DNA of 64,000 nucleotides from NCBI GenBank assembly GCA_949152435.1, contig OX424572.1, forward strand, positions 47,137,515 to 47,201,514, read 5' to 3'. The notes beneath the pieces are model-generated. The model did not search any database, was not told the DNA's origin, and saw only the letters and a program-made list of their open reading frames with translations. Origin of the DNA: Gastracanthus pulcherrimus (taxonomy: Eukaryota; Arthropoda; Insecta; Hymenoptera; Pteromalidae). Positions 21,991-33,812 of this stretch are shown in pieces; within the stretch, counting starts at the first letter, position 1; each line of letters opens with the position of its first letter. The translations under genes were made by a program, and so were the position numbers.

Positions 21991-22505
21991 TACCGTTGTA
22001 AAACCTCTAAATCTTGATCCTATACGTCAAGATAAATCATTATGTTCAGTACCATATTTATTAAAGGAACTTGGTTCCTCACGCGATTCTAGGTGACATG
22101 ATGAACGAGATTTTTTTTTCGATGGTTATTCGACTTCTCTTTATATGAGTTACAAAAATATCAGAGAATTTTTTCGTTAAAATTATTTTTATTATTTTAT
22201 TTAGAAGACCTAATCGATTTTTTGAAAAATTTCTTATTATATTCTTTAAAAATTTGATTGAATCTCCGAAAAAAAAATAAAAATTGAGGAACAAAGTTCC
22301 ATTAATAAATAAATAAATATGGTATTGAAAATAATGATTTATCGTGACGTGTAGGATCAAGATTTTGAGGTTTTACAACAGTCAAATTTAAGATATTATT
22401 ATGTACTGATAGCATATAATTTTTCAGAATGTTTTCTTGTAAACATAAAAAGTTTTTTGGACTTGTAAAAGAAATTTTGTTTTGGTTTAACCCAGGCCTG
22501 TACCC
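21991..22505. repeat. MITE family 'ACCGTTGTAAAACCTC', copy A (left-truncated)
   Basis: The left inner arm TACCGTTGTAAAACCTC (21991-22007) mirrors GAGGTTTTACAACAGT near 22366-22382. The right flank, TTTAAGATATTATTATGTAC through AACCCAGGCCTG (about 22505), matches the right flank of copy C at 57128-57850. That shows the element is longer than the inner palindrome and that its left end is lost here. Confidence 0.7.
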
Positions 22506-22509
22506 TGAA

Positions 22510-24150
22510 ATAAGTTTTTCTATAAGTTGCCGATCTGACTAGTATGCCACTCGGACCTCCTTAACAACCAGTTTAATTTTCTCTTCTGAAAAATGTTTTT
22601 TTTACCAATTGGAGCTGTCTTATTGACTCAATAAGAACCGTTATTAAGGATAAATCGTTTAATAGTAATATTTATTGTGACTGAAGATCAAACCATCAAA
22701 CTTGACACTAGAAAGAGCATTGTTCACTATTTTTTCCGTTTTTAGTATGCAATAAAAAACTAAAAAAAAATGTAAAAATGTACTTTAAACATTTATTTTT
22801 AATTTTTTGGTCGAGTTGTTTCCGATTCTCTGTAGAATTGCTCTTATGATAGCTGAATATTTTCATTTATCCCTTTCATTCCAAAATTATGTTCTAAAAA
22901 TCGGATATTTTTGATAAATAATTCACAACTCTGTATAATAAATTGCATTTAAGTTAGATAAATACTGTTATTATTGTTGGTCCTGTCAAAATCGACTAAT
23001 CGCCATTTAAATACAACACTCAATAAAAACTCAATGTTAGAAAACGTTACTCAATGCACTGAATTGTAAAATACCTGGAAAGAGACAACTTACGAAAGTA
23101 AAATTATGAATCATCATTAATACTTTTAGATTGCGTAACGCTCTTATGATGTATTTCCATTGTAACAAATAAAATTAACTAAAATAGTATTATTTCTTTT
23201 AGGCTATTCTAATAGTAAACTATACGAGTAGAAAGATTCTTAGTAAGACGGCGAAACCTTAAAATCAAAAATTCTAAACCAATATGTCGACTCCTGTAGC
23301 GATACTCTGATTCCTTTCTAAAATAATTGATTATTAGATATCGATACCATTATATCGTTATCATTAATACAAGGTTCAAAATAGGCTGGAAGAATATTCT
23401 TTTATGCATACCTACTAATATTAGTTTTATACGATAGATTTTTTTCAAACCGTGTACTCATCCAGAATAACAGAAACTAATTATTTTATGCGTTATTTTT
23501 CGATTTGTTTTACTTTAATTCAATTAAAAACTTCAAACTTCGCTCATTCATAATAGATTACCATCCTTTTCAATGATAATTTTTTACTTTAAATGCGTTT
23601 TTAACAACCCCTAAATGCTATGGATATTTTATCCAAACTCATTCAATATTTATTGTAATTGACAGTTAATTTACCGTAGAATGCCATACTATTCCTTAAA
23701 AAATATAAATATTTATCACAATTGACAGTTAAGTGACTACTATGACTACTATCAACTTGGTTATGCAAAACTGTCATCAAAATCGGAATTAGCGACTGTC
23801 TGTATGCTTGTGGTAGAATTAAAACAGAACTTTCATTATTATCACAAAATTCCAAATGGAGATGGCATAACAGCAAAACAATGCGTATGGCGCTGCAGAT
23901 TTTTCCATAAACATACAAAAAAAACTTTGCCAATTCATTGTCACTTAGTTTTCTCCAACCTTATTAATTGTTCCAAAATGAAATTATTTATTCTATTTAA
24001 TTCTGTCGTGAAAAGTCAAAATGACAAGTCTATTTTTGCTTTCTCAAAAAGAAAGCTCCGTAACGTGGTTTATTCGAAAACCAAGATTTTGATAAATATT
24101 GATGTTTTTGAGGTCGCTGAATCCAGAATAAGTATGCCTTTTCAAAATGT
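22510..24150. other. Long AT-rich non-coding stretch
   Basis: No coding frame, RNA motif or clear tandem repeat is visible. Open frames at 23643-23933 and 23804-24331 overlap a microsatellite and have no recognisable domain. Confidence 0.5.
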
Positions 24151-24154
24151 CTGC

Positions 24155-24290
24155 CTGTATGTATATATGTATGTATGTATGTGCGTATGTGCCAACGTGC
24201 GTACGGGCGTGCGTGCGTGCATCTGTGTATGCGTGTGTATGTGTGGGTGTATGTGTATGTGTATGTACGTACGTATGTGGTATATCTTTG
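24155..24290. repeat. (TGTA/TGTG/CGTG)n microsatellite
   Basis: Mixed TGTATG, GTGCG and GTGTG repeats over about 130 bp, followed by CCATAACTTTTGAAGG text of a kind common in dispersed insect repeats. Confidence 0.85.
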
Positions 24291-24535
24291 TGGGTGCCAT
24301 AACTTTTGAAGGCCACCGTATTTCGGGCTGAAATTTTTCAGGGATATCAGATATAATCCATCATAGAACTGATTAGATTTTGAAGCTAAATGGTCGAAAC
24401 TTACTGCTCATTTTAAAAACATCTTAATTTTCAAATAACAAAAAAATTTGTTTGATTGTATTATGCGTTAGATATGTCAAAAAGATGCATAAATTCGTAA
24501 AGTAGACGTAATTTCCTTTCGATTGGTGTCTGACA

Positions 24536-24774
24536 ATACCTTTAAGAGGAGTCCGTATTTACTGTCCTTGTCTAATTACGTTTTTGCTATTTATTCAAAT
24601 TGTAGTTTGTTAATTGAAAAACTAAAAGTTGCTTCAAATTGGTATTAAAATATTCCTTATTTTAATACCAATTGGGGCCAACTTTTAGGTTTTCAATTAA
24701 CAAACTACAATTTGAATAAATAGCAAAAACGTGATTAGACAAGGACAGTAGATACAGACTCCTCTTAAGGGTAT
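24536..24774. repeat. Near-perfect 239-bp palindrome (hairpin MITE)
   Basis: ATACCTTTAAGAGGAGTC at the left mirrors GACTCCTCTTAAGGGTAT at the right. The arms of about 117 bp match with few differences up to a tiny loop near 24655 (ATTCCTTA). Both ends include TTAA in TTTAAGAGG/CCTCTTAAG. Transcribed in either direction it would fold into one long hairpin. Confidence 0.88.
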
Positions 24775-25321
24775 ACTTTTAAAAAAATATATAACCTCGA
24801 ATATCTTGAAAATAAAAGTCTTCATAATCTGGGTAAAGAACTCACCCTAGTGATAGTAAAAAGATACCATTTGGAAAATTTTCAGATCGATTGCTGCATT
24901 TTTACTCTTTTCATCGTACGACATAGAAAATCGATTTTCTTACAGAATAATTTTTTCTTTGAAACAGAAAAGTTGTAAGACTTAAAAATTTTACGGAATG
25001 TTCCTCTTGGCGTTACTTATAACCAGACATTTTTTCAATTAATTTGCGTGATATATTTCAGAGATATAACCATTTAAAAGAATGACGTTTTCGTGTATAA
25101 CAAAAGAAGGAAATTAGCTTATAAAATATTTGTAGTCGCAAAAGATAGGTAATTTTAACCTATAAAAAATCTGAAAAACGTAAACCTAATCATCGAATCA
25201 TCGCTATAAAATAAAAATGAATACACCAATCAAAAATATTATTTATCAGCCACCTTTGTGCATAAAAAACAAAGAAAAATGAGCCCTAAAAAATTAAAAT
25301 TGTTTATATCGATTCCGAGAT

Positions 25322-25425
25322 ATACACATACATACACACACACCCACACAAATACATACACACTCACACACACTCACACACACATAGACGCACAAACACA
25401 CACACACACACATATATACATGCAA
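25322..25425. repeat. (CA)n-type microsatellite
   Basis: ACACAC, CATACA and CTCACA repeats of about 100 bp. Confidence 0.95.
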
Positions 25426-25502
25426 AATTTTCTTTATGAGCTGATAAAAATTTTTCCATTATAAGAAACCATTCTGAATTTCCTTTTAATACAAATACTT
25501 GA

Positions 25503-26018
25503 TAATATCTGTAATTTTACCGCTTTAAAACCTCAAAATCTCCCTCCTACGTGACACAAGATATTACCATTGTCAATACTATATTTATTGGGAAACCTAT
25601 GAGCGGGCACGTTTCTAGATTACACGATCAACAAAAAAAAAATTAGACGGTAATTTGACTCCTTTTGGTATTTATTAAAACTTTTGTGAATTACTTTTTC
25701 GTTAAAATTCTTTTTTGACATTATTTCTTACAGTACAAACCAATTTTTTTAATATCACAAAGAAAAAATTTTTAATGGATTTATTCTCCGAATAATAATA
25801 ATAAAAAATATTTTAACGAAAAATTAATCCAGAAAAGTTTTAGTATATACAAAAAGGAATCAAATTACCGACGGAAAATAATTTTTTGTTAATCGTATCA
25901 TTTAGAAACGTGCAGGCCGCAAAGTTTTCCCAGTAAATATAGTATTGACAATGGTAATATTTTGTGTCACGAAGGAGCAAGAATTTAAAATTTTGTAACG
26001 GTAAAATTACAGATAAAA
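25503..26018. repeat. MITE family 'ACCGTTGTAAAACCTC', copy B
   Basis: Left ATCTGTAATTTTACCG mirrors CGGTAAAATTACAGAT at the right. Further inward, ATTACCATTGTCAATACTATATTTA and its mirror pair as well. The inner text (CCTCAAAATC) is shared with copies A and C, though this copy is more diverged. Confidence 0.7.
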
Positions 26019-26019
26019 T

Positions 26020-26760
26020 CAAGTACTTTTAAAGAAAATTTTTTTATCGGTTCATAAAAAAGAAATATTTTCGAAATTAACTCAAGATGGCCTTAAGAAC
26101 AAAAGTCCTTCTTTTTCTTTATTTGAATAATATCTTCTCTTTCAATATCACACATTTTGATAATAAAAATAGTTTCGTTATGTAATATACCCTTCTTTCA
26201 CATTATAATATTTCAGTAAAGTGTTAAAAAAAAAATTATGATATACTATCACATAGTGTGCTATATCTAATGCAGAAGCCATTTTAAAACCAGGAGGTCT
26301 TTAATAAACTATTAGAATCTAAGCTTGAGACCATTGTAAGGATAAGTAAATGCAAAAAAAAACTTTTTACCACTTTTAAAATACTCTGAGACTTAAAGGG
26401 TTAAAAGTAATTAGATACTAGGTATTTAGTGCTTGATTTAATAAAAAACATGCGATTGTGAAACATTTCGAAAAGATTAGAAACCATTATAAAATTAGAA
26501 ACAATTTTTTTGTCATTTTATTTGGCAATTTATTGTATGATCCCCAACTAACAGAGAATTTACCAATTTTTTCAACTAATTTTTAAGTAACCTCTTCTAA
26601 ATTAATTCATTTTTGAAAAAGCACTCTGCATTTTAAAATTAATATTGCAAATCAAAAACTCAACAAATTTTACATTAGCCCCGTTCATAATCATGTGCGC
26701 AGTTTGTCAAAAACTCGAGCAAAAGATTCATGCAGTACGCGTGAAATAGAATGAAAGAGT
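26020..26760. other. AT-rich non-coding stretch
   Basis: Nothing recognisable. A GGGTTAA near 26398 resembles the piggyBac terminus only over a few bases. Confidence 0.5.
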
Positions 26761-26767
26761 AAAAAGA

Positions 26768-26768
26768 T

Positions 26769-26803
<35 letters not shown>

Positions 26804-26945
26804 AAGAGAGAGACAGACAGACAGACAGGGATAGAGAGAGAGAGAGAGAGAGACAGAGAGAGGGAGCGAAACAGAGAGAGAGAGAGAGAGATGGAGAGAG
26901 ACAGAGAGAGTGAGAGAGATAAACAGAGAGAGGGGGGTGAGTGAG
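26768..26945. repeat. (GA)n microsatellite with GACA interruptions
   Basis: GAGAGA runs with ACAGACAG blocks over about 175 bp. They give Ser/Leu-rich frames on the minus strand. Confidence 0.97.
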
Positions 26946-27184
26946 AGAGACAGCTGTGTCGTTGGATCTTCCGTACCGGCAAATTATTGATTTTTCACGG
27001 AAACAGGTTTCCAAGGTTACGAATTGAGTGCCTAAGAGCGAGAAAGAGATGGCGCGCGCCGACCAAGCGAGATAGAGAATGAGAAGTAGAAGAGCGGTGG
27101 AGAGAAACTGCTTTGACTTACTTTTCCAAACTTTTCCCGGAGGATGAAAAGTTATGTGAAAAAGGCTTCTCTAGTTCGTATCCC

Positions 27185-27320
27185 GAGAAAAATGATGTTA
27201 TATATAATTGTATATATTGTTATATATAATTATATAATATTATATATAGTTATATTTGGGTTTTGAATATATATAATTGCATATGTCCGTATATAATCAT
27301 ATATAATTTTATCTCTATAT
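27185..27320. repeat. ATATAATT repeat tract
   Basis: Degenerate TATATAATTATATA units over about 130 bp. Confidence 0.85.
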
Positions 27321-27334
27321 TATTTAAAATGTTT

Positions 27335-27540
27335 CGCACACCCCCTCAATTTAACCCCCCCCCCCCCCTCCAGAACTCCAGGATTCTTATTTTCGATCCA
27401 ATTAACCCCGCCTCAATTCAGTTCTCTCCTCAGTGAGGATTCCATGATTTTTACTTACGGTCCAATTAGTCCTCCTTCAATTTAGCCGCCCCCCCCCCCC
27501 TCCCATCCAAAGTTCCAGGATTTTTATTTCCGGTCCAGAC
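27335..27540. repeat. Tandem repeat with poly-C cores, about 75-bp units
   Basis: Three degenerate units each contain a C-run (at about 27355 and about 27490), CTCCAGGATTCTTATTT-like text and GGTCCAATTA. The C-runs could stall polymerases and sequencers, so the local length is uncertain. Confidence 0.75.
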
Positions 27541-27835
27541 CCATATACATGTCCTAATTACGGACACCCTGTATATGATTTAATTACGGGCACCTTGTAT
27601 ATGTCCTAATTACGTATTCCCAGAATATGTTCTTATTACTGCATCCTATATATGCCCCTGTTACGGGTACCCTGTATGTGCCCTAATTACGTTTTTTAAT
27701 TACGTCTCTGAATATGCCCTAATTACGAACACCGGGTATATATCCTAAATACGGTCACTCAGCACATGTTCTATGCTCTAATTGCAGACCCCATGTATAT
27801 GTTCTAATTATGGGCCCTCTGTATATCCATGGGCC
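27541..27835 (+). repeat. Minisatellite, about 27-bp units 'CCTAATTACGGACACCCTG'
   Basis: About ten degenerate units of CCTAATTACGGACACCCTG plus TATATGT. The same unit occurs in both senses at 30170-30515. Confidence 0.85.
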
Positions 27836-27839
27836 CTAA

Positions 27840-29270
27840 GAAAAAATCTTTTTATTATTATTATTTCATACTTTTCTTTAACTAACAATGGTTTGACCGT
27901 ATTTGATATGTTCAAATCTGGCAACCTTCATTTTATAAACTTACCGATGAGCTAGAGACTTGAAACTTTTTAAGACAAGTAGAGATTGAATGACAATACA
28001 CCTTGCCGATATTTTCGGACACCAATGCCTCAATAATGATTTATAGAGTTAGAATTTCATATTTCAGGAAAGTACTGTTGAAAATTAAAAAAATTCTCTT
28101 GTCCCAAAATAATAGATAATGGAATTATGCGCGTTCTATAAGCCATATAGACAAGGCAAAAACCTCGCGTTTGTAGGAAAAAAATTTCCCATTCAATTTT
28201 TTTGCGGATTTACCTTCGGGATATGCCCCTGAATAAGGATCAACAGTTTGCCGGATGAAAATTTTATGCAAATTTGTTTAAACAAATTTTTTTTTAAACT
28301 ATTTGCAAAAATTGTTTTTTTTTTAGATTTTTTGGGTCGTCTTAAACAAAAAAGGTATCTTGTTATTTTTTCTGAAAGTTGACCGTTTTCGAGATATAAA
28401 TAATTTAATGTTTGAAAAAACGCAAAATCGACCGTTTTCAAGGCTGAAAAACAATATTAAAAAATTAAATTTTTAGTTTACTAAAATTCTTAAATAATCT
28501 TTAAACATCCCTTAACAAAATTCTGAAGAGTTATTGAAGATTTTTTAATTCTAAAGCTTTATTTTTTAAATGTTAATTAAGCGCGCTCAAGCAGCCGACG
28601 CGCGCGCTCGCTCGGCAGCGGCGCGCGTACTCGCTATTGCCAACCGGACTATTGAGTATCTTATGCGTTCTCGATGCTTTGTTGTGTTTTATGAATTAAT
28701 ATAATGTGTCATAAAATCTTATATTTAAATATAAATGTTATAAATATTAACAAAAAAGAAAGAAGAATTATTTTTGACTTTTTAGTTCGAATTGTTTTAT
28801 TTTGTTTGTTTTTGTTATTTGAAGGAACGAATGTATTAAATTTATTTTAGACGAATTTCTTACACTAAGTTTGAAGTCATACAATTATTATAGAATACTT
28901 TAAATTATAACTTTTAATAAGTTTTAGTATTGATGTAACTATTTATGGAAGATCATCATTTTGATTATCCTGAAACCTGCTGTTTCAAATCTTTTTATAA
29001 TAATTTGTTCGCATCTAATAGAGCCTACAAAACGATTTCTAATTTCATTCTAATTCCCGGCGTCACGCGCTGGGGAACTAGACTGGGAGCAAGGAATTAA
29101 TGTAGCACTTGTTTCCCTACTCGGCGAGGAAGAAGTACGAACTTTACGCTGGGGTGTGTTAACATTTTTTTTAAATAATAAATTTCCAATTTTTTAAATT
29201 AATTAAAAATTTTTGAATTTATCCAAAATATTTAAACTTTTTAATGTTTTAAAATTTTTTTAAACTATTA
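27840..29270. other. AT-rich non-coding stretch
   Basis: It includes a CpG-rich island of about 70 bp near 28580-28650 (GCGCGC alternations). The open frame at 28193-28441 lacks any domain. No gene is supported. Confidence 0.5.
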
Positions 29271-29276
29271 CATCTT

Positions 29277-29690
29277 TTCAAAATTATTAAATCTATCACA
29301 AAATTATTACACCTTTCACAAAATTATAAAATCTTTCACAAAATTATTCAATCTTTCACAAAATTATTAAATCTATCACAAAATTATTACACCTTTCACA
29401 AAATTATAAAATCTTTCACAAAATTATTCAATCTTTCACAAAATTATTAAATCTTTCACAAAATTATTAAATCTTTCACAAAATTATTAAATCTTTCACA
29501 AAATTATTAAATCTTTCACAAAATTATTAAATCTTTCACAAAATTATTAAATCTTTCACAAAATTATTAAATCTTTCACAAAATTATTAAATCTTTCACA
29601 AAATTATTAAATCTTTCACAAAATTATTAAATCTTTCGCAATATTATTAAATTATTCACAAAATTATTAAATTTTTCAATAATTTTTAAG
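29277..29690. repeat. 20-bp tandem array, about 20 copies
   Basis: The unit AAAATTATTAAATCTTTCAC repeats with a strict 20-bp period. The central copies from about 29440 to 29630 are nearly identical, and the edges contain variants (TTACACC, TTCAATC). The first copies repeat in blocks of six, suggesting block amplification. There are no spacers. Confidence 0.97.
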
Positions 29691-29945
29691 TACGCTGTCA
29701 TGCACGCTCACACGCAAGTACAATCATATGCACGCACTCACACACACACACACACGCAGTCATACATACGCACGTGGATGTGTGTGTGAGTGTATTATTC
29801 ACAAAATTATTAAATTTTTCAATAATTTTTAAGTACTCTGTCACGCACGCTCACACGCAAGCACAATCATATGCACGCACTCACACACACACACGCAGTC
29901 ATACATACGCACGCACGCACTCACGCACATACACATACACACGTG
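29655..29945. repeat. Direct duplication of about 142 bp
   Basis: The segment with TATTCACAAAATTATTAAAT, TTTTTAAGTACGCTGTCA and CACGCTCACACGCAAG occurs at about 29653 and again at about 29795, nearly identical, each ending in CA-rich repeats and ACGTGGATGTGTGTG. Confidence 0.85.
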
Positions 29946-30050
29946 GATGTGTGTGTTAGTGTATGTGTGTGTGTGCGTGTGTGCGTGCGTACGTGCGTGC
30001 ATGCGTGTGTGTGTGTGTTTGTGTTCGTGCGTGCGTGCGTGCGTATGTGT
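29870..30050. repeat. (CA)n/(TG)n and CGTG microsatellites
   Basis: CACACA followed by its mirror TGTGTG and GTGCGTGC runs. The overlapping Cys/Val and His/Thr frames are by-products. Confidence 0.95.
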
Positions 30051-30169
30051 GCATCGATATATCGAATAATCGACGGCAAAAGCTAATGTTTCAGGGCTCT
30101 TTTGTTTGTTTTTCTTTAAACGAAGGAGGCAAAATAATAATTCTTTTAGTTTTTCGCATTCGTTTGTGT

Positions 30170-30515
30170 CTGTATATGACCCTGTATATGTTCTAATTAC
30201 CGATACCCTGGATATGTTCTAATTACAGACATCATGTATGCGTAATTCGTAATGAATTTACGGACATTGTCCTTACCTAGGTAGCGGGTTGCACACATAT
30301 ACGGTGTCGGTAATTGGCCATATACATGATGTCAGTAATTAGTACATTGTCGGATGTCAGTAATTAGGACATCTACAGGCTGTCGGTAATTGGTACACGT
30401 AAGAAGGTGTCGGTAATTAGTACGCATACAAGGTGTCAGTAATTAGGACATATACATGATGTCAGTAATTGGGACATTATCGGATGTCGGTAATTCGGAC
30501 ATATACAGGGTCCAA
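30170..30515 (-). repeat. Minisatellite related to 27541-27835, mostly inverted
   Basis: It begins with two forward units (TATGTTCTAATTACCGATAC), then about nine reverse units (GGTGTCGGTAATTAGGACAT). The switch in orientation lies near 30250-30290. Confidence 0.85.
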
Positions 30516-31005
30516 GGTCGTGAAAACGTGCGTTCATTTGACGAAGGATAACTTGAGAAAAACGCCAGTATTCCTTCTGAAAATGGCCAGAGAGGTAGCT
30601 TTTTACTATCTCTTGAGATTGTTAGAAGCCTAGATTATAACGACCTTTACATTCCAAGTTATTTGAGGTTATGTTATTTTTTAATTTTTCTTCATCTCGA
30701 TAACGGTGCAGTCATTTTTTGAAAACTTGGGCTGATTTTTATTGTTTCTAAATGAAGATTCTGTATTGAGAAAAAATTGGGAGATTCATTGATCAGTTTT
30801 TGTTTTACAATGATTTCTTTATTTTACAATATTCTGAAATCGATAAGATAAATTATTTTTCTATTTTAGAAATAGTATAATCGTGTAATTCTTTTTTTCT
30901 TTGTATTTAATGGCCATGTGTCTCCTCTTATTTGAGACTCTGGTATGTCACAATGCATATGTGCTTTTGTATTTTACATTTGTATTTTATATACTTGTTT
31001 GTTAT
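30516..31005. other. Non-coding spacer
   Basis: I see no feature here beyond AT-rich sequence. Confidence 0.5.
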
Positions 31006-31011
31006 GTTGTG

Positions 31012-31235
31012 CGATACCTATCATCTGCTTACTAGCCTCTCATAGACACTTTTAAGGAGGCTATATGGGCGCATACGTCCTGCATCAAAGCACAATATGT
31101 AGTCGAAGATCTTCTCCCGACAAAAAACTCGAAGAAAATTTTCTCAAGAATTTTCACAGGATATCGAACCCTCGGCAGCTTGAGCGTCTTGTATCGGTAG
31201 GCAAGCGACTTACTAAGCCAAGGGGGGCTTCATAA
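31012..31235 (-). repeat. tRNA-derived SINE, minus strand
   Basis: On the minus strand, CCTTGGCTTAGTAAGTCGC (box A-like) is followed about 45 bp later by GAGGGTTCGATATCC (box B-like). A unique body of about 150 bp follows toward 31012. The cloverleaf stems do not pair properly, so it is a SINE head and not a tRNA gene. Confidence 0.65.
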
Positions 31236-31464
31236 TCGCTTCATTTTGCATTTGAAAGAGTATAAAATTACTTATATACGGTGATATTTCTGATTTTTTT
31301 ATAACAAAATACATTTAATTTCAACAAATTTTGGTGTATAAGATATAATAATATATATAATATAAATTTGTAAAATTTTTTGTAACAATAAATAAATTGA
31401 ATAAAACATGAAATGTATTGTTTATTCTTTCAACTTTAATATTAGTATTTAAAAACTCATATGT

Positions 31465-31653
31465 AAGATGCTGCCTTATATATCAGATAGTATCATTCCA
31501 GGAGATACGGGAATCAGCTGCACCACGATTTCGGGTTTCGGTTGCCCGAAATCCATGATGCTGCTGTATGAAAACGTTGGAGGCTCTGCTAGCCGGCGAA
31601 TAGTGCGGCAGGTGCCCGAAGGTATTTTCAGTGTACGTAAGCACTACTTTTAA
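31465..31653 (+). other. Isolated coding-like segment of unknown nature
   Basis: A 61-codon frame with more GC than its surroundings reads MLPYISDSIIPGDTG and later GFGCPKSMMLLYENVGG. Near its end a donor-like GTAC|GTAAGC occurs. I recognise no domain. A second, unlinked frame at 31678-31878 reads VDTSRTGFCTYRELL. This could be an exon, a transposon relic or chance. Confidence 0.2.
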
Positions 31654-31879
31654 TTAATAATTATGTAATTATAATAATTGAAATGTGTATATCATTCAAT
31701 CAAGTTTTGGCATAACCTAGAACCTAATCTCCATAATGGGCTTGTTGATACATCGAGAACTGGCTTTTGCACCTATCGAGAATTGCTCCGACTCGTAAAA
31801 TGGTTATCGACAACTGCTCCCTCGAATTTAGAAGTAAATACTACGTTAAAATTTTTATTTTTTCAAGTTATTTGTTAAA

Positions 31880-32445
31880 TAAGTATATTAATTCATAGTT
31901 AAAATAAAAAATTTTCTTAAAAATTTTTTAAAATTAAAGCATTATATATAGCGAAATAAATTGAGTCTGTTACTAAGCTATCGAGAACTCGGTCAGCTAC
32001 CTTATATTTTATAATAACTTTAAAATTATGTATGTGAAATAATAACACAATATTAGTTTTATAAAATTTGTTTGAACCACTAATGAATTAATTATAGCAT
32101 TAAATTATTAATTGCGAATTTTCATTATAAGATTCCTTAATTAAATCGATTAATCAGGACCTCTCTTGGAGAAAGCATATAAAATAGTACAGTATGTAAC
32201 AAGGGAATAAAGTCGAAATATTATCCCCGAGGGTGAGTGTACTTCAATCAATATTTCAAAATATCAATGGAAAAGTTATAAAAAAAAAACAGAAATCCTC
32301 CTGCTAGCATCACTCGCCAACCTTCAGTATATAAATTAATAAATAAAATATTACTATTTTCTTAACATTTAACGCTTTAAATTTTTTTAACTAAATTTTT
32401 CAGTTGTATTAAGTTTTACCTTATGTATGCAGAGTTATGCTGGTA
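31880..32445. other. AT-rich non-coding stretch
   Basis: Nothing recognisable apart from scattered TATCGAGAAC repeats also present near 31755-31780. Confidence 0.5.
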
Positions 32446-32449
32446 AACA

Positions 32450-32930
32450 TCCATACACACACACATCCATACACACATCCATGCAGACATTTTCTAAAAA
32501 TAGTGTATTTGGATTTCTTAAGTCTCAAAACATATTTCTAACATGTCTTTAGCAAAACTTTTTTTTTACTATCACAAAGCCTTCTGTGTAAAGAACCAAT
32601 AATTTGCGTGAAAAAGTAGATTTTCGGGAATCATATGCTACTTTTGTCCCGTTTTTGGGGTGAATAAAGTGGCCATTACGATTGAGTCGGGAATAAAATA
32701 ACTTTAATCAGATTATTCACTTTCATATAAAATAATCCACTAGCTTCTGTGCTTTGACATCACCAACTGTCATATTGCTTCCTCCTAAAGGAAGCTTTCC
32801 AATAGAAAAAAAAGTTCTCTTAAAAACATGTTAGAAATATGCTATGGGCATTTGAAATCAAAATACACTATGTTTAGGAAGTGTCCGTATGAATATGTGT
32901 GCGTAAGCGTATGAATATGTATGTATGTTA
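32450..32930. repeat. Foldback element with about 110-bp arms
   Basis: The left arm contains AATAGTGTATTTGGATTTC and CATATTTCTAACATG; the right arm mirrors them (CATGTTAGAAATATG, GAAATCAAAATACACTAT). Arms are about 32475-32575 and 32810-32905. CA-type microsatellites sit at both outer ends. Confidence 0.75.
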
Positions 32931-33289
32931 GGCTGGGTCGAAATAGTACTTTTTGACATTAGTCGATAAAAATGACTCGTGTGAGAATCACGGAGTTTCA
33001 GAAACGCAATTTTTTCGAATTATGAAACGCCTGACCCTTCAAAGTTGTCTTTTCTATCACAGAAATCACATCCCAGAACCCTGGTGCTGGAGGATTTCAT
33101 CTTTCGCTTCCGCTGAACCGGTAACGTTTAATAAAAATCACGTAAAATACCACAAATTTCGTTTTCTCGCGTATCTTTTATGTAAGTTGGTATATGTTCA
33201 TTTTTTTAAAATTATATATCTATTCGGATAGATTTGAAGATATTTTATAACCAAAGAAAATTTTGTTGAATCGTACTTTACATTTTCAC

Positions 33290-33812
33290 ATTGAAAATTC
33301 CACTCATTAAAAAGACTTCAATAGTGTACAATATTTCAGAAAAATATTTTCGAAGTGCAAATGCTTTTAAAGTAACTTAAAGTTTCTATTTTGTACACGT
33401 GAATTGCTTTGTATATGCCTCGCCACCTATCGGTGGAAAATTCTAGCTATATTTTTTTCATGTAATTGCGAAATGTAATAAAACGTACGAAACCGTAATA
33501 GAGTATAACAACGTAAAGAAACGTAAGAATGTCCGATATCAAACAGAATCTTCCGTTTTCTTACGTTCTATTACTTTTTCTTACGTTTTATTACTTTTTT
33601 TATTTGTACAGGGGTTTATGTACATTTTTGAAAAAAATACGCCATTAATTTTCCACCGATAAGTGGTGAGGCACATATAAATCAATTCACATGTAAAAAT
33701 TTCAAACTTTCAGTTACTTAATTAACAGTGGCACTTCGAAAAAAATATTTTTAATTATTTGACATTACTGAAGTCTATCTTAACGCTTCTTAGTGAGTGG
33801 AATTTTTCGTAT
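33290..33812. repeat. 520-bp imperfect palindrome
   Basis: The left arm (GAAAATTCCACTCATTAAAA, then TATGCCTCGCCACCTATCGG) mirrors the right arm (CCGATAAGTGGTGAGGCA, then AGTGAGTGGAATTTTTC). The central parts also pair through ACGTAAGAAACG/TTCTTACGTT-type units, so nearly the whole block can fold. A second inverted set of GTACATAAAAGTAC units follows to about 34010. Confidence 0.8.

Noticed and set aside
23804..24331. 175-codon open frame
   Set aside because: The second half is a translated TGTA/TGTG microsatellite and the first half has no recognisable domain or codon bias.
26390..26402. AAAGGGTTAA as another piggyBac end
   Set aside because: Only the last few bases match and no partner end is found nearby.
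29277..29690. Regular 20-bp repeats resembling a CRISPR array
   Set aside because: Repeats are directly adjacent with no unique spacers, and the genome is eukaryotic. It is a minisatellite.
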